Shown: piece after piece, positions 28,689 to 37,769 of the stretch
Position numbering within the stretch: position 1 is the stretch's first letter
Layout: every line of letters begins with the position of its first letter
Notes under the pieces: generated by a model
The model's input: the letters and a program-made list of their open reading frames with translations, nothing else
Databases searched by the model: none
Told to the model about the DNA's origin: nothing
Origin: Ignavibacteriales bacterium
GTDB taxonomy: Bacteria > Bacteroidota > Ignavibacteria > Ignavibacteriales > Melioribacteraceae
Assembly (NCBI GenBank): GCA_020635275.1
Contig: JACKAA010000002.1
Location: 62,001-126,000 of the forward strand
DNA: 64,000 nucleotides
Direction: 5' to 3'
Made by a program: the position numbers and the translations under genes

Positions 28689-30008
28689 TTAATTTTTACC
28701 TTTCCAAAATTCAGCCTCCTGAGATAGTGCATTTATTCTATTTAGCGAATACCCAACTAAATTTTCATCAGCTTCGATATCTTCATCTACAAATTTTTGA
28801 TAATACAAAACAGCAACATTTTTATCTGCATAATATCTATCATAAAGATTTGCCAAATAAAAATAAATTATTTTTCTAGAAGGATTATAACTTAGTGATT
28901 CTTTATATGTTTTTATTGCATTGCTATAATTTTCTACTTTATCATAGCAGCTGCCCAAATTATAATAGACCTCACTTAAATAATCCGGGAAAATTTTATT
29001 AAGAGTTTCTTCTAAATTTATAATTGCAGATTCATCTTCGCTCAATTCTTTATAGCATAATCCTAAATACAAATAACTTATTGGATCATTTGAATCTTTT
29101 TGAACAGCTAATTTTAATGCTTCTACTCCTTCTTGTAACTTTAAATCACGAGTCTCGGTATTAATATAACTGCTTGTAAATGATAAATAATAATATGACA
29201 TTCCTAATTTTTGATATATACTAAGTGAAGTATCGCCAATTGTATTGCAGTAAAGATATTTTAAAATTGCTTCATTGTACCTTTTACTTTTGTAAAAAAC
29301 ATCAGCCAGCATTTTATTGAGAGCTTTATTTTTTGAATTTACTTTTATTGCTTCTTGAAGCAAGTTAACTGCATCAAAATACTGCTCGTCATTATAAAAT
29401 AATTTTGCCAGAATTAATGCAGTCTTTGTATCATTTATATTGAGCTGTAAAGATTCTGTTAAAATTTTCTTTGCAAATTCTTTGTTCCCTTTTTTAAGTT
29501 CGCAAATTCCTAATTGAGAAAGAAAGTAAGCATTGGTTGAATCTGAAATAATTAACCTTTTATACAGCTCTGAAGCTTGATTATATTCATCCAAATCCAT
29601 TAATATTTTACCAAGGTTTATCATTGAAATTTGGTTTGTCGAATCAATTTCCAATATTTTTTTAAAAGTATTTTTTGCAGAATTTTCATCTCCGCTTGCA
29701 TCATAAGAGTTTCCAAGTAAAATCAAATTTTGAATATTATTTGGTTCCAGTATATTTGCTTTGTATAGATATGTAATTGATTTACGGTAATTCATTAATC
29801 TTTGATAAGCATTACCGAGCATATTAAATTCAGAAAATGAAAGTGAATCTTCCTTGGTGAATTTTTCTTCTAAGATGTTTATAACTTCTTGGTATTTGTT
29901 TTCAGAAAGTAAAAATTTTAGATCTGCGTCTGTTTGACCTTCAGTTGCAGTAGGTAAAAATAAAATTAGACTTACATATAGAGAAAATAATAGGAATTTA
30001 GTTTTCAA
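28689..30008 (-). CDS. Secreted TPR-repeat protein
   Basis: 439 aa. Signal peptide residues 1-24 (ending TEGQ), then about ten tetratricopeptide repeats across the rest of the protein, for example NAYQRLMNYRKSITYLYKA, YNLGSCYDKVENYSNAIKTY and YFYLANLYDRYYADKNVAV. TPRs hold protein partners, so this is likely a periplasmic or outer-membrane scaffold. No enzymatic motif is present. It lies upstream of the TonB-domain gene on the same strand but about 195 bases and one dispersed repeat away. Confidence 0.82.
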   Translation of the reverse strand: MKTKFLLFSLYVSLILFLPTATEGQTDADLKFLLSENKYQEVINILEEKFTKEDSLSFSEFNMLGNAYQRLMNYRKSITYLYKANILEPNNIQNLILLGNSYDASGDENSAKNTFKKILEIDSTNQISMINLGKILMDLDEYNQASELYKRLIISDSTNAYFLSQLGICELKKGNKEFAKKILTESLQLNINDTKTALILAKLFYNDEQYFDAVNLLQEAIKVNSKNKALNKMLADVFYKSKRYNEAILKYLYCNTIGDTSLSIYQKLGMSYYYLSFTSSYINTETRDLKLQEGVEALKLAVQKDSNDPISYLYLGLCYKELSEDESAIINLEETLNKIFPDYLSEVYYNLGSCYDKVENYSNAIKTYKESLSYNPSRKIIYFYLANLYDRYYADKNVAVLYYQKFVDEDIEADENLVGYSLNRINALSQEAEFWKGKN

Positions 30009-30070
30009 TGTAATGTTCCTGAAACTATTTATATTTAACTATCATATTGATATTATTTAATAAATCATTC

Positions 30071-30162
30071 TGTCATACCGGTTTGCTCCTTTTGCAATAC
30101 AGGTATCGACAATAATTAAGATTCCGGTATTCCGCCAAAAACAGCAGAAACCGGAATGACAC
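30071..30162. repeat. Dispersed repeat element
   Basis: Starts TGTCATACCGG and ends ACCGGAATGACAC, with complementary ends; the internal sequence differs from other copies. It lies between the TPR and TonB-domain genes. Confidence 0.65.
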
Positions 30163-30202
30163 ACACTAAAGACTTGTTAATATTTCAGTTGCTGCAATTA
30201 GC

Positions 30203-30586
30203 TTAACTTTCTTTTTTATCCTTCTTACAATCATCCAATATAAATTTTATTGGGATTGTAACTTCTGATTTTACTTTGTTTCCATCACCATTTATAACGG
30301 TCATAAATTTTGTTTTCTTTACTGCAGATATTGCAGCTTCGTCCAAATTTTCATCAACACTTTTAACAACATTTGCTGATTCAACATTTCCCTCTTCATC
30401 AATTACAGCTTTTACAAAAACAGTTCCTTCAATTCTCTTTTCTTTTGCTGTTTCAGGATATTTAACATTCTTAATTAATTGCTCAAATCCGCCTAAAATT
30501 TGTGGTGTTTTTCCAATATTTTCTTGAGCAAAAGTAATAAGTGATGTAAAAAGTAAAACGACCAATATTTTGGTTAACTTTTTCAT
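30203..30586 (-). CDS. Exported TonB C-terminal-domain protein
   Basis: 127 aa. Signal peptide residues 1-20 (ending TFAQE), then a complete TonB_C fold: VKYPETAKEKRIEGTVFVKA, VIDEEGNVESANVVKS, a DEAAISAVKKTKFMT helix, and the closing strand VTIPIKFIL. It has no membrane anchor or proline-rich linker, so it cannot be a classical energy-transducing TonB and is more likely a periplasmic relative. Two decayed copies of the same domain lie just upstream at 30.6 and 31.0 kb. Confidence 0.85.
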   Translation of the reverse strand: MKKLTKILVVLLFTSLITFAQENIGKTPQILGGFEQLIKNVKYPETAKEKRIEGTVFVKAVIDEEGNVESANVVKSVDENLDEAAISAVKKTKFMTVINGDGNKVKSEVTIPIKFILDDCKKDKKES

Positions 30587-30603
30587 TTTTTCTCCAAAAA
30601 TAA

Positions 30604-30920
30604 TTATTTACTGATATCAAGTTTGAATAATATTGGTATAGATACCTGAACTTTGACTGCTTTACCTCTTTGTCTTCCAGGAATAAATTTTGTGTTTTTA
30701 CCGAATGAGCAATAATTATTGACATCTTTGTTAATCCTTTATTTTAATTCAGTTCTTGAAATTTTTACCATTCTCATCTATATCAAGTTTAATATAAACT
30801 CACCCTCTATGAATCTTCTTGATAGTTTGGATATTTAATTTTTTCTTGGATCCTTTCATTTATCAATTCACTGAGGCATTCTTTCTATACATGAACATTT
30901 GTAGAATCATTATTAAAATT
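30604..30920 (-). pseudogene. Decayed TonB C-terminal domain, remnant 1
   Basis: The reverse strand encodes a recognisable TonB_C ending, KNTKFIPGRQRGKAVKVQ then SIPILFKLDISK and a stop at 30604-30606. Further upstream, in shifted frames, are ELINERIQEKIKYPN and KLDIDENGK. Several stops and frame changes separate these blocks, so no full product can be made. The 5' limit is approximate. Confidence 0.7.
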
Positions 30921-30983
30921 TATATTTATATTAAGCTTTATTTGATTCTAAGGCACCATTCACCTAAATTTCTTGAATTTCCA

Positions 30984-31421
30984 CTAAATTCTCATCGAAC
31001 CAAGTTTAAATAATATTGGAATTTATACCTGAACTTTTACTGGCTTACCTTTTTGTTGAGAGATTTTTGTTAATTTTGTTAAATTTTCAAAATTCGGATT
31101 AATTTCACTCACCCAAAATCTTTATCCTTTTTTTATCCTTTTCTGAATTTGATCATTTCCATTTTCCAAGTTCATACGCTTTTGATTTAAACACTACCCT
31201 CAATATCTTTTTCTGCAATTTCTGGATAATAATTTTTCTTGAATAATTTCCATTATTTCATTTAGTTGTTTTTCATCATCATCTAAAACTTCAACCTTTG
31301 AATCAACTTTATCAGAGACCAAATAAATTTCATCTAAATCTTTTATAATTTCAACATTTTGCAAATTGTCACAACTAAACAATAGTAAGCTAAACAGTAT
31401 TATTATAATTATTTTTCTCAT
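30984..31421 (-). pseudogene. Frameshifted TonB-domain lipoprotein, remnant 2
   Basis: Begins at ATG 31421 (GAGGT upstream, right after the anti-sigma stop) as a lipoprotein: MRKIIIIILFSLLLFSCDN, then an acidic linker to EIMEIIQEK. Here the frame breaks: the ORF itself runs on to a stop at 31200, while the TonB_C continuation NYYPEIAEKDIEGSV is in another frame. Farther on, QQKGKPVKVQV is followed by a stop and then IPILFKLG, ending near 30984. It would have been the third gene of the sigma / anti-sigma operon. Confidence 0.72.
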
Positions 31422-31429
31422 GTTACACC

Positions 31430-31897
31430 TCACATTTTTGGCGTTACCACTATTGCATTTTCCATTCTGCTTCTTACTTCTGCTTGCGGTAAACTGTTAA
31501 ATAAAACTTGTATCATTTGATTTTGCTGATAAACTTGCTGATATGTCAATTCCAATTTATTTCTATACTGCATTGATTCGTTATAAAAGAATATTGAAAG
31601 TGCTAATAATAAAATTGCAAATGCATAACTCAAATAGTTGAAAATTTTAACTGTAGGTTTCTTCTCAATTATAATTGGTTTTTCAACTTTAAGTTTAGAA
31701 AGTATTTTTTCATCTAATTTTTGAGGGAAATCTTTTCCGGTTTCCTCAATTACAGATTTCAGCAAATTCATTTCTTTAAAGTAATTTCTTGCTTCTTCAT
31801 TTTGAGATAATTGCGTAAACAAGAATACTTCTTCGCTCTTGTTCAATTCATTATCAAAATATTGATTTATGATCTCTTTTGTTTTTTCTGTGTTCAT
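31430..31897 (-). CDS. Anti-sigma-factor-like membrane protein
   Basis: Likely partner of the ECF sigma factor encoded upstream. I choose ATG 31897 (MNTEKTKEIINQYFDNEL), which gives 155 aa; an in-frame GTG/ATG farther up reaches into the repeat. The N-terminal soluble part (about 1-80) has the YFDNELNKSEE to NEEARNYFKEM pattern common in anti-sigma domains but lacks the HxxxCxxC zinc motif. One membrane helix follows at about 88-107, then an outer segment with Gln-rich helices. The stop lies 9 bases before the next start, so the three genes formed an operon. Its signal is unknown. Confidence 0.72.
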   Translation of the reverse strand: MNTEKTKEIINQYFDNELNKSEEVFLFTQLSQNEEARNYFKEMNLLKSVIEETGKDFPQKLDEKILSKLKVEKPIIIEKKPTVKIFNYLSYAFAILLLALSIFFYNESMQYRNKLELTYQQVYQQNQMIQVLFNSLPQAEVRSRMENAIVVTPKM

Positions 31898-31921
31898 AAA
31901 CTTTTTAGTCCTTGTTAATTT

Positions 31922-32069
31922 TGTCATGCTGAATTTATTTCAGCATCCTTAGTTTTATTAGATTCCGGATTAAGTCCGGAATGACAACATTATTTTTTTT
32001 GTCATTCCCGAATGTTTTTATCGGGAATCTACAGTATTCTCTAGATTCCCGCTTTCGCGGGAATGACAG
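31922..32069. repeat. Cluster of two to three dispersed repeats
   Basis: Contains TGTCATGCTGAA...TTCAGCAT, then TCCGGATTAAGTCCGGAATGAC, then GTCATTCCCGAA...TCGGGAATC and CCCGCTTTCGCGGGAATGAC. These are palindromic units in tandem between the sigma and anti-sigma genes. Confidence 0.75.
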
Positions 32070-32074
32070 ATCGG

Positions 32075-32587
32075 TTAAACCAATTTTGAAATTTTATTTA
32101 TTAATTTTTGTCTTACTTTATATAATCTGCTTTTAACTAAATTCACGTCAATTTCTAATGTTTCCGCAATTTCATTGTAACTCAATCCGCCATATTCTTT
32201 AAGTAAATAGACTTCCTTTTGTTCACTATCCATTTTATCTAACTCTAAAAGAATTAACTTTTTCATCTCTTGCAGCTCTAAATAACTCTCAAGTTCAAAT
32301 TCATCTTTTTTATTTTCAATAATGTTTTCATCAAAATATGCTTGCCGTTTTTCTCTCTTATATAAATTATAATATTCATTTCTTGCTGATTTGAATATCC
32401 AATAATTTGCACTTTCCAATTTTTTTACTGATTCAAAATTTTCATAAAGTTTTAAGAAAACCGACTGCACAATATCTTCGGCAATCATTTCATCACCCGA
32501 TAATCTTAAAAGAAAGTTGTACAAATTTTTCTTATACCGATTATATAGTAACGTGAATTGAATAATTTTATCGGAATCAGTTTTCAA
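32075..32587 (-). CDS. ECF-type RNA polymerase sigma factor
   Basis: 170 aa. Region 2 spans about residues 10-80 (DEMIAEDIVQSVFLKLYENF) with the promoter-melting part AARNEYYNLYKR-like. Region 4 spans about 115-165, with LLKEYGGLSYNEIAETLEI and the recognition helix NLVKSRLYKVRQKL. No C-terminal extension is present. Directed with the membrane anti-sigma-like gene downstream, from which it is separated by the dispersed repeats. Targets are not visible, but adjacent TonB-domain genes suggest envelope control. Confidence 0.93.
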   Translation of the reverse strand: MKTDSDKIIQFTLLYNRYKKNLYNFLLRLSGDEMIAEDIVQSVFLKLYENFESVKKLESANYWIFKSARNEYYNLYKREKRQAYFDENIIENKKDEFELESYLELQEMKKLILLELDKMDSEQKEVYLLKEYGGLSYNEIAETLEIDVNLVKSRLYKVRQKLINKISKLV

Positions 32588-32651
32588 ACTTTTTTTATTT
32601 GTTTATTTAAAAGACAATTTAGTTTGGCAAATGTTGCTTTAAAAAACCTTT

Positions 32652-32745
32652 TGTCATCCCCGAATTCATACTGAGCGAAGTCGAAGTATGTTTTAATCGG
32701 GGATCTATTGTAATCTCTGGATTCCCGCTTGCGCGGGAATGACAA
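32652..32745. repeat. Dispersed repeat, CATCCCCGAATTC and GCGCGGGAATGAC type
   Basis: Starts TGTCATCCCCGAA and ends GCGCGGGAATGACA; the internal ACTGAGCGAAGTCGAAGT is shared with the element at 40774-40895. A spurious reading frame (SFPRKRES) runs across it. Confidence 0.8.
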
Positions 32746-32783
32746 AAACCTAAAACCAAAAAACAAATTGGTATGAATTATTC

Positions 32784-33380
32784 TCAAAGAAAACTTACAT
32801 CTTTTGTGTATGCTATATCCAAAAGATCATTATATTCTTCAAAATCTATTTCTATTGCTCCAAACATTTCAAGGTGAGGTGTCATGAATTGAATATCTAA
32901 AAGTGTGAATTCCTTTTCTTCTAATCTTTTCAATAATTTAACTAATGCCGACTTACTGGCTTGAGATTTATGAGAAAACATCGACTCGCCGAAAAAGGCT
33001 CCACCAATTGAAACTCCATATAACCCGCCTACTAATTTATTTTTACAATAAACTTCAACAGAGTGTAAAAATCCAATTTCTTGAATTCCTTTGTAAGCTT
33101 CAATTAATTTTGGTGTGATCCAGGTTTTATCTCTATCAGCGCAATTTTTTACTACATCTATGGTGTGCTCATCAAATTTAAATTCAAAATTTGAGTTACC
33201 CATAAATTTTCTTAATGAACGCGGAATGTTATAATTTTCGATTGGAATTATTGTTCTGGTTTTTGGCTGATACCAATCAATCTCACCATTTTCGTCACCC
33301 ATTGGAAATGCACCTTGGGCGTAAAGATTAAGCATATTAATTGGCTTAAGTAATTGGTCTTTATCAAATTCAGCTGGCAT
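32784..33380 (-). CDS. aat: Leucyl/phenylalanyl-tRNA--protein transferase
   Basis: Adds Leu or Phe to proteins with N-terminal Arg or Lys, marking them for ClpAP degradation (N-degron pathway). 198 aa, with the family blocks NLYAQGAFPMGDE, IDWYQPKTRTIIP, the ITPKLIEAYKGIQEIGF stretch, GGLYGVSIGGAFFGESMFS, and LLDIQFMTPHLEMFGA. The start ATG at 33380 has no clear Shine-Dalgarno. Alone between repeats and the divergent transporter gene. Confidence 0.95.
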   Translation of the reverse strand: MPAEFDKDQLLKPINMLNLYAQGAFPMGDENGEIDWYQPKTRTIIPIENYNIPRSLRKFMGNSNFEFKFDEHTIDVVKNCADRDKTWITPKLIEAYKGIQEIGFLHSVEVYCKNKLVGGLYGVSIGGAFFGESMFSHKSQASKSALVKLLKRLEEKEFTLLDIQFMTPHLEMFGAIEIDFEEYNDLLDIAYTKDVSFL

Positions 33381-33444
33381 TACTAGATTATCTTATATTT
33401 CATTATTATTAAATTATAAATTTAATTTAAGAGAGCAAAATAGG

Positions 33445-34350
33445 TTGGACCAACAAAAAAAATCTTTACTTTTTACATTAAGTGCAGTTTTACTTTGGTC
33501 GACAGCTGCAACTGCATTTAAACTTACTTTAGCCGGAATGAATCATATTCAGCTTTTATTTTACTCTTCACTTGCAAGCGCAATTGTACTATTCATAATT
33601 ATCAAATTTAAGCATCCCAAAGAATTTAAGTCGGTATTTAAATTAGAATATTTGAAGAGCAATTTACTGTTGGGTTTCATAAATCCATTTTTGTATTACT
33701 TGATTTTGTTCAAAGCTTATTCTTTAATTCCAGCTCAAGAAGCAATGCCTTTAAATTATACTTGGCCAATTGCAATTGGAATATTTTCATCAATTTTTCT
33801 TAAACAAAAACTGAGCATGAAAGTAATTTTAGGAATGCTGATTTCATTTTTAGGTGTTCTAATAATTGCAACAAGAGGAAATATTTTTTCGTTGGAATTC
33901 CATAACATTTTAGGAGTTTCACTTGCTTTGGGAAGTTCAATTATTTGGGCAAGTTTTTGGACATTGAATTTAATTGATAAAAGACTTGAATCAATAAAAT
34001 TGTTTTCTGCTTTTTTTTATGGAACCCTAATAATTTTCATTTACGCTATTTCTGTTGATTCACTTAAACTTGAGAATTACAATTATATTTTCGGATCGAC
34101 TTACATTGGTTTGTTTGAGATGGGAATTACTTTCTTTTTATGGATGACCGGATTACAATTAAGCAGTAACAGAGCAAAAACTGCTACACTGGCTTACCTT
34201 TCCCCTTTTATTTCTATGGTTTTCATCTCACTTGTAGTTGGCGAAAGACTTTTTATTTCATCAATTGCTGGATTGTTATTTATTGTTGGCGGTATTTTAT
34301 TTCAGCACATTTCAATTGTAAAAGGAAGACTTAAATTTAACTTAGAGTAA
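33445..34350 (+). CDS. EamA/DMT-family transporter
   Basis: 301 aa with ten hydrophobic helices in two EamA halves (about residues 8-138 and 153-290). The N-terminal motif LLWSTAATAFKLTL and the second-half IIWASFWTLNLIDKR are typical. Such proteins often export metabolites or amino acids, but the substrate cannot be inferred. Predicted start TTG at 33445. Its 3' end overlaps the convergent metallo-hydrolase gene by 14 bases. Confidence 0.9.
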   Translation: MDQQKKSLLFTLSAVLLWSTAATAFKLTLAGMNHIQLLFYSSLASAIVLFIIIKFKHPKEFKSVFKLEYLKSNLLLGFINPFLYYLILFKAYSLIPAQEAMPLNYTWPIAIGIFSSIFLKQKLSMKVILGMLISFLGVLIIATRGNIFSLEFHNILGVSLALGSSIIWASFWTLNLIDKRLESIKLFSAFFYGTLIIFIYAISVDSLKLENYNYIFGSTYIGLFEMGITFFLWMTGLQLSSNRAKTATLAYLSPFISMVFISLVVGERLFISSIAGLLFIVGGILFQHISIVKGRLKFNLE

Positions 34351-35269
34351 AAGTTTGACCGATTGAATCAATACCTAACTTAATATTATAATTTTCCACA
34401 GATTTTTTCAGCCAGTCAATTGGTTCTTCAAAAGGCTCTGATCCTAATTTAAAAGTTTTTGTATGGATTGGAATGAAATATTTTGCTCCAATATTTTCTG
34501 CCATTACTAATGCTTCTTCCGGATTACAATGAGCATGTGTCCAAGGATTGTAAGCTCCAATAGGCATAATAGCTACATCCGGATTTGTGTCTTTTAATAC
34601 TTCTAATTTTTTTGTTTTTCTTGTATCTCCGCCAAATAAAATTTTAGTACCATTGTTTTCAATTAAGTAAGCGTTGTAACTTCTGCCATCTTTCATATAA
34701 CCGCGCGATCTGTCTTTTTCCCAAGGCACACGCCAGCCAAAATGTTCAACTTCCAACGCTGTAAATTTTATATTGTTTATTTCTGTACTTTCATTCCAGT
34801 CGATTATTGTAATTGATTTCCACTCCAAATCTTCAATTACATCTTTTGTTAAATAAGCGGCAATAACATCTATTTTATTAGGATATTTCTTTGTCAACTT
34901 TTTTAATGAATTATAATCCGTATGATCAAAATGTGCATGACTTAATAAAATAATATCCGGTTTGGGAATTTCATCAATCGCCAATGCAGGCGGAGTTAAT
35001 CTGCTTGGGCCAAAACTTAATCCAAGAACATTCATTCCAATTCTGTTTAATAAAATTGGATCGGTTAAAATTATTGTTCCGTAAAAATTTAATAAAATTG
35101 TTGAGTGACCAATCCATGCTAAATTTACTTGATCATCTTTCCATTCGGCTGGGTTTGGTTTAAAATCCAGAATACTTTCTGCTTCTTCGGCTAAAATTAA
35201 TTTGGGAAATAAAAATGATCCAACTGCGGCAAGGAAACTTTTACCGATAAATTTTCTTCTGTTCAACAT
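34337..35269 (-). CDS. Exported MBL-fold metallo-hydrolase (UlaG/NAPE-PLD-like)
   Basis: 310 aa. Tat-type signal MLNRRKFIGKSFLAAVG, followed by the metallo-beta-lactamase fold. Metal ligands are visible in LSHAHFDHTDY (HxHxDH), GGDTRK and NPWTHAHCNPEEA with the final IHTK. WIGHSTILLNF and the GPSRLTPPAL segment place it with UlaG/NAPE-phospholipase-D-like enzymes, which act on phosphoesters or lactones. Substrate unknown. The TPM-domain gene lies 12 bases upstream on the same strand. Confidence 0.9.
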   Translation of the reverse strand: MLNRRKFIGKSFLAAVGSFLFPKLILAEEAESILDFKPNPAEWKDDQVNLAWIGHSTILLNFYGTIILTDPILLNRIGMNVLGLSFGPSRLTPPALAIDEIPKPDIILLSHAHFDHTDYNSLKKLTKKYPNKIDVIAAYLTKDVIEDLEWKSITIIDWNESTEINNIKFTALEVEHFGWRVPWEKDRSRGYMKDGRSYNAYLIENNGTKILFGGDTRKTKKLEVLKDTNPDVAIMPIGAYNPWTHAHCNPEEALVMAENIGAKYFIPIHTKTFKLGSEPFEEPIDWLKKSVENYNIKLGIDSIGQTFTLS

Positions 35270-35281
35270 TAAATAATCTTT

Positions 35282-35740
35282 CTATAAAGGCAGGACAACC
35301 TTATTTGTTAATTCGTTTTTATCATCAGATTTTATTGGAAAATGCACTTCTAAAATATTGCCAACTTCTTCTATTCCTAAAATAATTCCTTGAGAAAAGT
35401 AACCGTTTTTAAAATTCTGCTGAATTTTATCACTTACATTTTCCCAAACTTCTTGGTTTACTTTTTCGTTTATTCCTATATCTGCAAGAATATAAAACTG
35501 CCTTTCTCCCAGCAAAAAGAATAGAAGAATTCCGGTTTTATCTCTTGTTTGATGCATGTTCAATCTGTAAAATTCTTTTTCTGCAAGAGCCTTAATATTT
35601 GAATTTCTTTCACTAAAACTTTTATGCTCTTTTATACTTACTCTAATTTCGCCGGAAGTAATTAATTCTGTTTCTGCAATTTTGTTGGAAATTCTTAAAA
35701 ATTCATCGTCGTCAAAAAAGTGATAAACTAAGTTGTTCAT
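35282..35740 (-). CDS. TPM-domain protein
   Basis: About 152 aa with a TPM (TLP18.3/Psb32/MOLO-1) domain: EFLRISNKIAETELITSGEIRV, the TRDKTGILLFFLLGERQFYILAD-type strands, and FKNGYFSQGIILGIEEVG. It lacks a signal peptide and membrane helix, unlike many TPM proteins. I choose ATG 35740; the frame extends 13 codons further. Likely cotranscribed with the metallo-hydrolase gene. Role unknown. Confidence 0.78.
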   Translation of the reverse strand: MNNLVYHFFDDDEFLRISNKIAETELITSGEIRVSIKEHKSFSERNSNIKALAEKEFYRLNMHQTRDKTGILLFFLLGERQFYILADIGINEKVNQEVWENVSDKIQQNFKNGYFSQGIILGIEEVGNILEVHFPIKSDDKNELTNKVVLPL

Positions 35741-35815
35741 ACATAAATTCCATGTTGCTTTTTCTAAATATATAATCATTTAAGAAATTATAAAAGGCAA
35801 ACTAAATAAATGTTC

Positions 35816-35888
35816 TGTCATTGCGAGACATTTATTGTTGAAGCAATCTATAAAAAACAAAAGATCACTTCGCTTTGCTCGTGATGAC
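35816..35888. repeat. Dispersed repeat, TGTCATTGCGAG and CTCGTGATGAC type
   Basis: Inverted ends TGTCATTGCGAGA and TGCTCGTGATGACT, with GAAGCAATCTAT inside. It matches the element at 26411-26499 in type and lies between the TPM gene and gpmI. Confidence 0.7.
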
Positions 35889-36015
35889 TAAATTACAATT
35901 AAAACCTTTTATAGAATGATAGTAATTTTAATCATAAATAAGTATAAATTGTTTAATCCTTTGTGCATAAGTATATTTACAATCGAAATTATTAATCTTA
36001 ATCTAAGGATAAAAT

Positions 36016-37641
36016 ATGACTTTAAAATTAGAAAAATTAAAAAACTTTACACCAAGAAAAGGTCCGGTTTTACTTGTAGTTATGGATGGCGTAGGATTTG
36101 GCAAGCAAGATGAAAGCGATGGCGTTTATTTGGCAAAAACACCAAATTTAGATAAAATTTTAACTCTTCCAAATCAAACCAGATTAAAAGCTCATGGAAC
36201 TGCAGTTGGTTTGCCTACCGACGATGATATGGGAAACAGTGAAGTTGGGCACAATGCACTTGGAGCAGGAAGAATTTTTGATCAAGGGGCAAAACTTGTA
36301 GATAAATCTATTGCAAGCGGAGAAATTTTTCAAACTGAAAATTGGAATAAAGTTATTGAAAGAGGTAAGGCAGGTGGGACTGTTCACTTTTTAGGATTAT
36401 TGTCTGATGGTAATGTTCACTCTCATATAAAACAACTTTTTACTTTGATAAATAAATGTGCTGAATCGGGAGTTAAAAAATTGCGATTGCATGCATTATT
36501 AGATGGAAGAGATGTACCGGGCAGATCAGCTCCAACTTACATAACACCAACTGAAGAATTACTTAAGAAAATTTCAGATGAAAAAGGTTATGATTATAAT
36601 TTTGGTTCAGGCGGCGGAAGAATGATCACCACTATGGATAGATATGATGCAGATTGGGATATTGTAAAAAGAGGATGGGAAGCACATGTTTTAGGAATTG
36701 GTAGAAAATTCAAAAGTGCAAGTGAAGCAATTGAAACTTATTATGCAGAATCTGATAAAATTGATCAATATTGGGATCCGTTTGTTATTGTTGATGAAAA
36801 TGAAAAACCAATTGGCACAATTGAAGATGGTGATGCAGTTGTAGTTTTCAATTTTAGAGGCGATAGAGTAATTGAAATAAGCAAAGCATTTGAATATGAG
36901 AATTTTGATAAATTTGATAGAGTTAGAGTTCCAAAAATATTTTATGCCGGAATGATGGAATATGACGGTGATTTACATATTCCAAAAAATTATTTGGTTA
37001 ATCCACCTAAAATTGATAGAAGTATAAGTGAATATATGTGTGCAGAAGGATTGCATACGTTTGCAATTTCAGAAACTCAAAAATATGGTCATGTTACTTA
37101 TTTCTGGAATGGAAATAAATCCGGTTATGTCTGCAAGGATAAAGAAACTTATGTGGAAATTCCATCAGATAAAATTGAGTTTGATAAAGCTCCAAGAATG
37201 AAAGCTGATGAAATTACTGATAAAACTATAGAACTTTTAAAATCGGGTAAATATCAATTTGGCAGAATTAATTATCCAAATGGTGATATGGTTGGTCATA
37301 CTGGAGTAATGGAAGCTGTAATAAAATCAGTTGAGGCAGTTGATGATGGATTAGCAAAATTACTTCCGGTTATTGATGAAATTGGTGGAATTGCACTTAT
37401 TACTGCTGATCATGGAAATGCCGATGAAATGTTTACAGAAAAAAATGGTGTGCGTACTCCCAAAACATCACATACATTGAATCCGGTTCCATTTGTAATT
37501 TACGATCCGAATTTTAAAGGTGAATATAAAATGGCAGAAATTGATACTCCAGGATTGACAAATATTGCCGGAACAATTCTAAATCTGCTTGGTTATGAAA
37601 ACGTTGAAGATTATGATAAATCTTTAATTGAATTTATTTAA
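36016..37641 (+). CDS. gpmI: 2,3-bisphosphoglycerate-independent phosphoglycerate mutase
   Basis: Interconverts 3- and 2-phosphoglycerate with two manganese ions. 541 aa. The phosphatase-site start is VLLVVMDGVGFG (metal Asp), the catalytic serine is in DDMGNSEVGHNALGAG, and later metal ligands are in NYPNGDMVGHTG and ITADHGNADEM. AAGGA precedes the ATG. A terminator follows. The histidine kinase gene downstream is separate. Confidence 0.96.
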   Translation: MTLKLEKLKNFTPRKGPVLLVVMDGVGFGKQDESDGVYLAKTPNLDKILTLPNQTRLKAHGTAVGLPTDDDMGNSEVGHNALGAGRIFDQGAKLVDKSIASGEIFQTENWNKVIERGKAGGTVHFLGLLSDGNVHSHIKQLFTLINKCAESGVKKLRLHALLDGRDVPGRSAPTYITPTEELLKKISDEKGYDYNFGSGGGRMITTMDRYDADWDIVKRGWEAHVLGIGRKFKSASEAIETYYAESDKIDQYWDPFVIVDENEKPIGTIEDGDAVVVFNFRGDRVIEISKAFEYENFDKFDRVRVPKIFYAGMMEYDGDLHIPKNYLVNPPKIDRSISEYMCAEGLHTFAISETQKYGHVTYFWNGNKSGYVCKDKETYVEIPSDKIEFDKAPRMKADEITDKTIELLKSGKYQFGRINYPNGDMVGHTGVMEAVIKSVEAVDDGLAKLLPVIDEIGGIALITADHGNADEMFTEKNGVRTPKTSHTLNPVPFVIYDPNFKGEYKMAEIDTPGLTNIAGTILNLLGYENVEDYDKSLIEFI

Positions 37642-37651
37642 TATCATTTTG

Positions 37652-37690
37652 CAGATTCCTCAAAATTGTTTGGGGAATCTGTTCTGTTTA
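37652..37690 (+). terminator. Rho-independent terminator of gpmI
   Basis: CAGATTCCTCA pairs with TGGGGAATCTG (one G-T), followed by TTCTGTTT. Confidence 0.78.
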
Positions 37691-37769
37691 ACCAAACCTT
37701 CCGGTAAAATATCACTTTAAGTTTTATTATTATTTTTTATATTCATATCAAATTTATTTTTGAGTTTAA

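Noticed and set aside
28673..28879. 68-aa plus-strand frame
   Set aside because: Shadow of the TPR-repeat gene on the other strand.
30819..31013. 64-aa plus-strand frame
   Set aside because: Lies opposite the decayed TonB region, has poor composition, and has no ribosome-binding site.
32584..32787. 67-aa minus-strand frame between the sigma gene and aat
   Set aside because: Its middle is the dispersed repeat (LSFPRKRESRDY), so it is not a gene.
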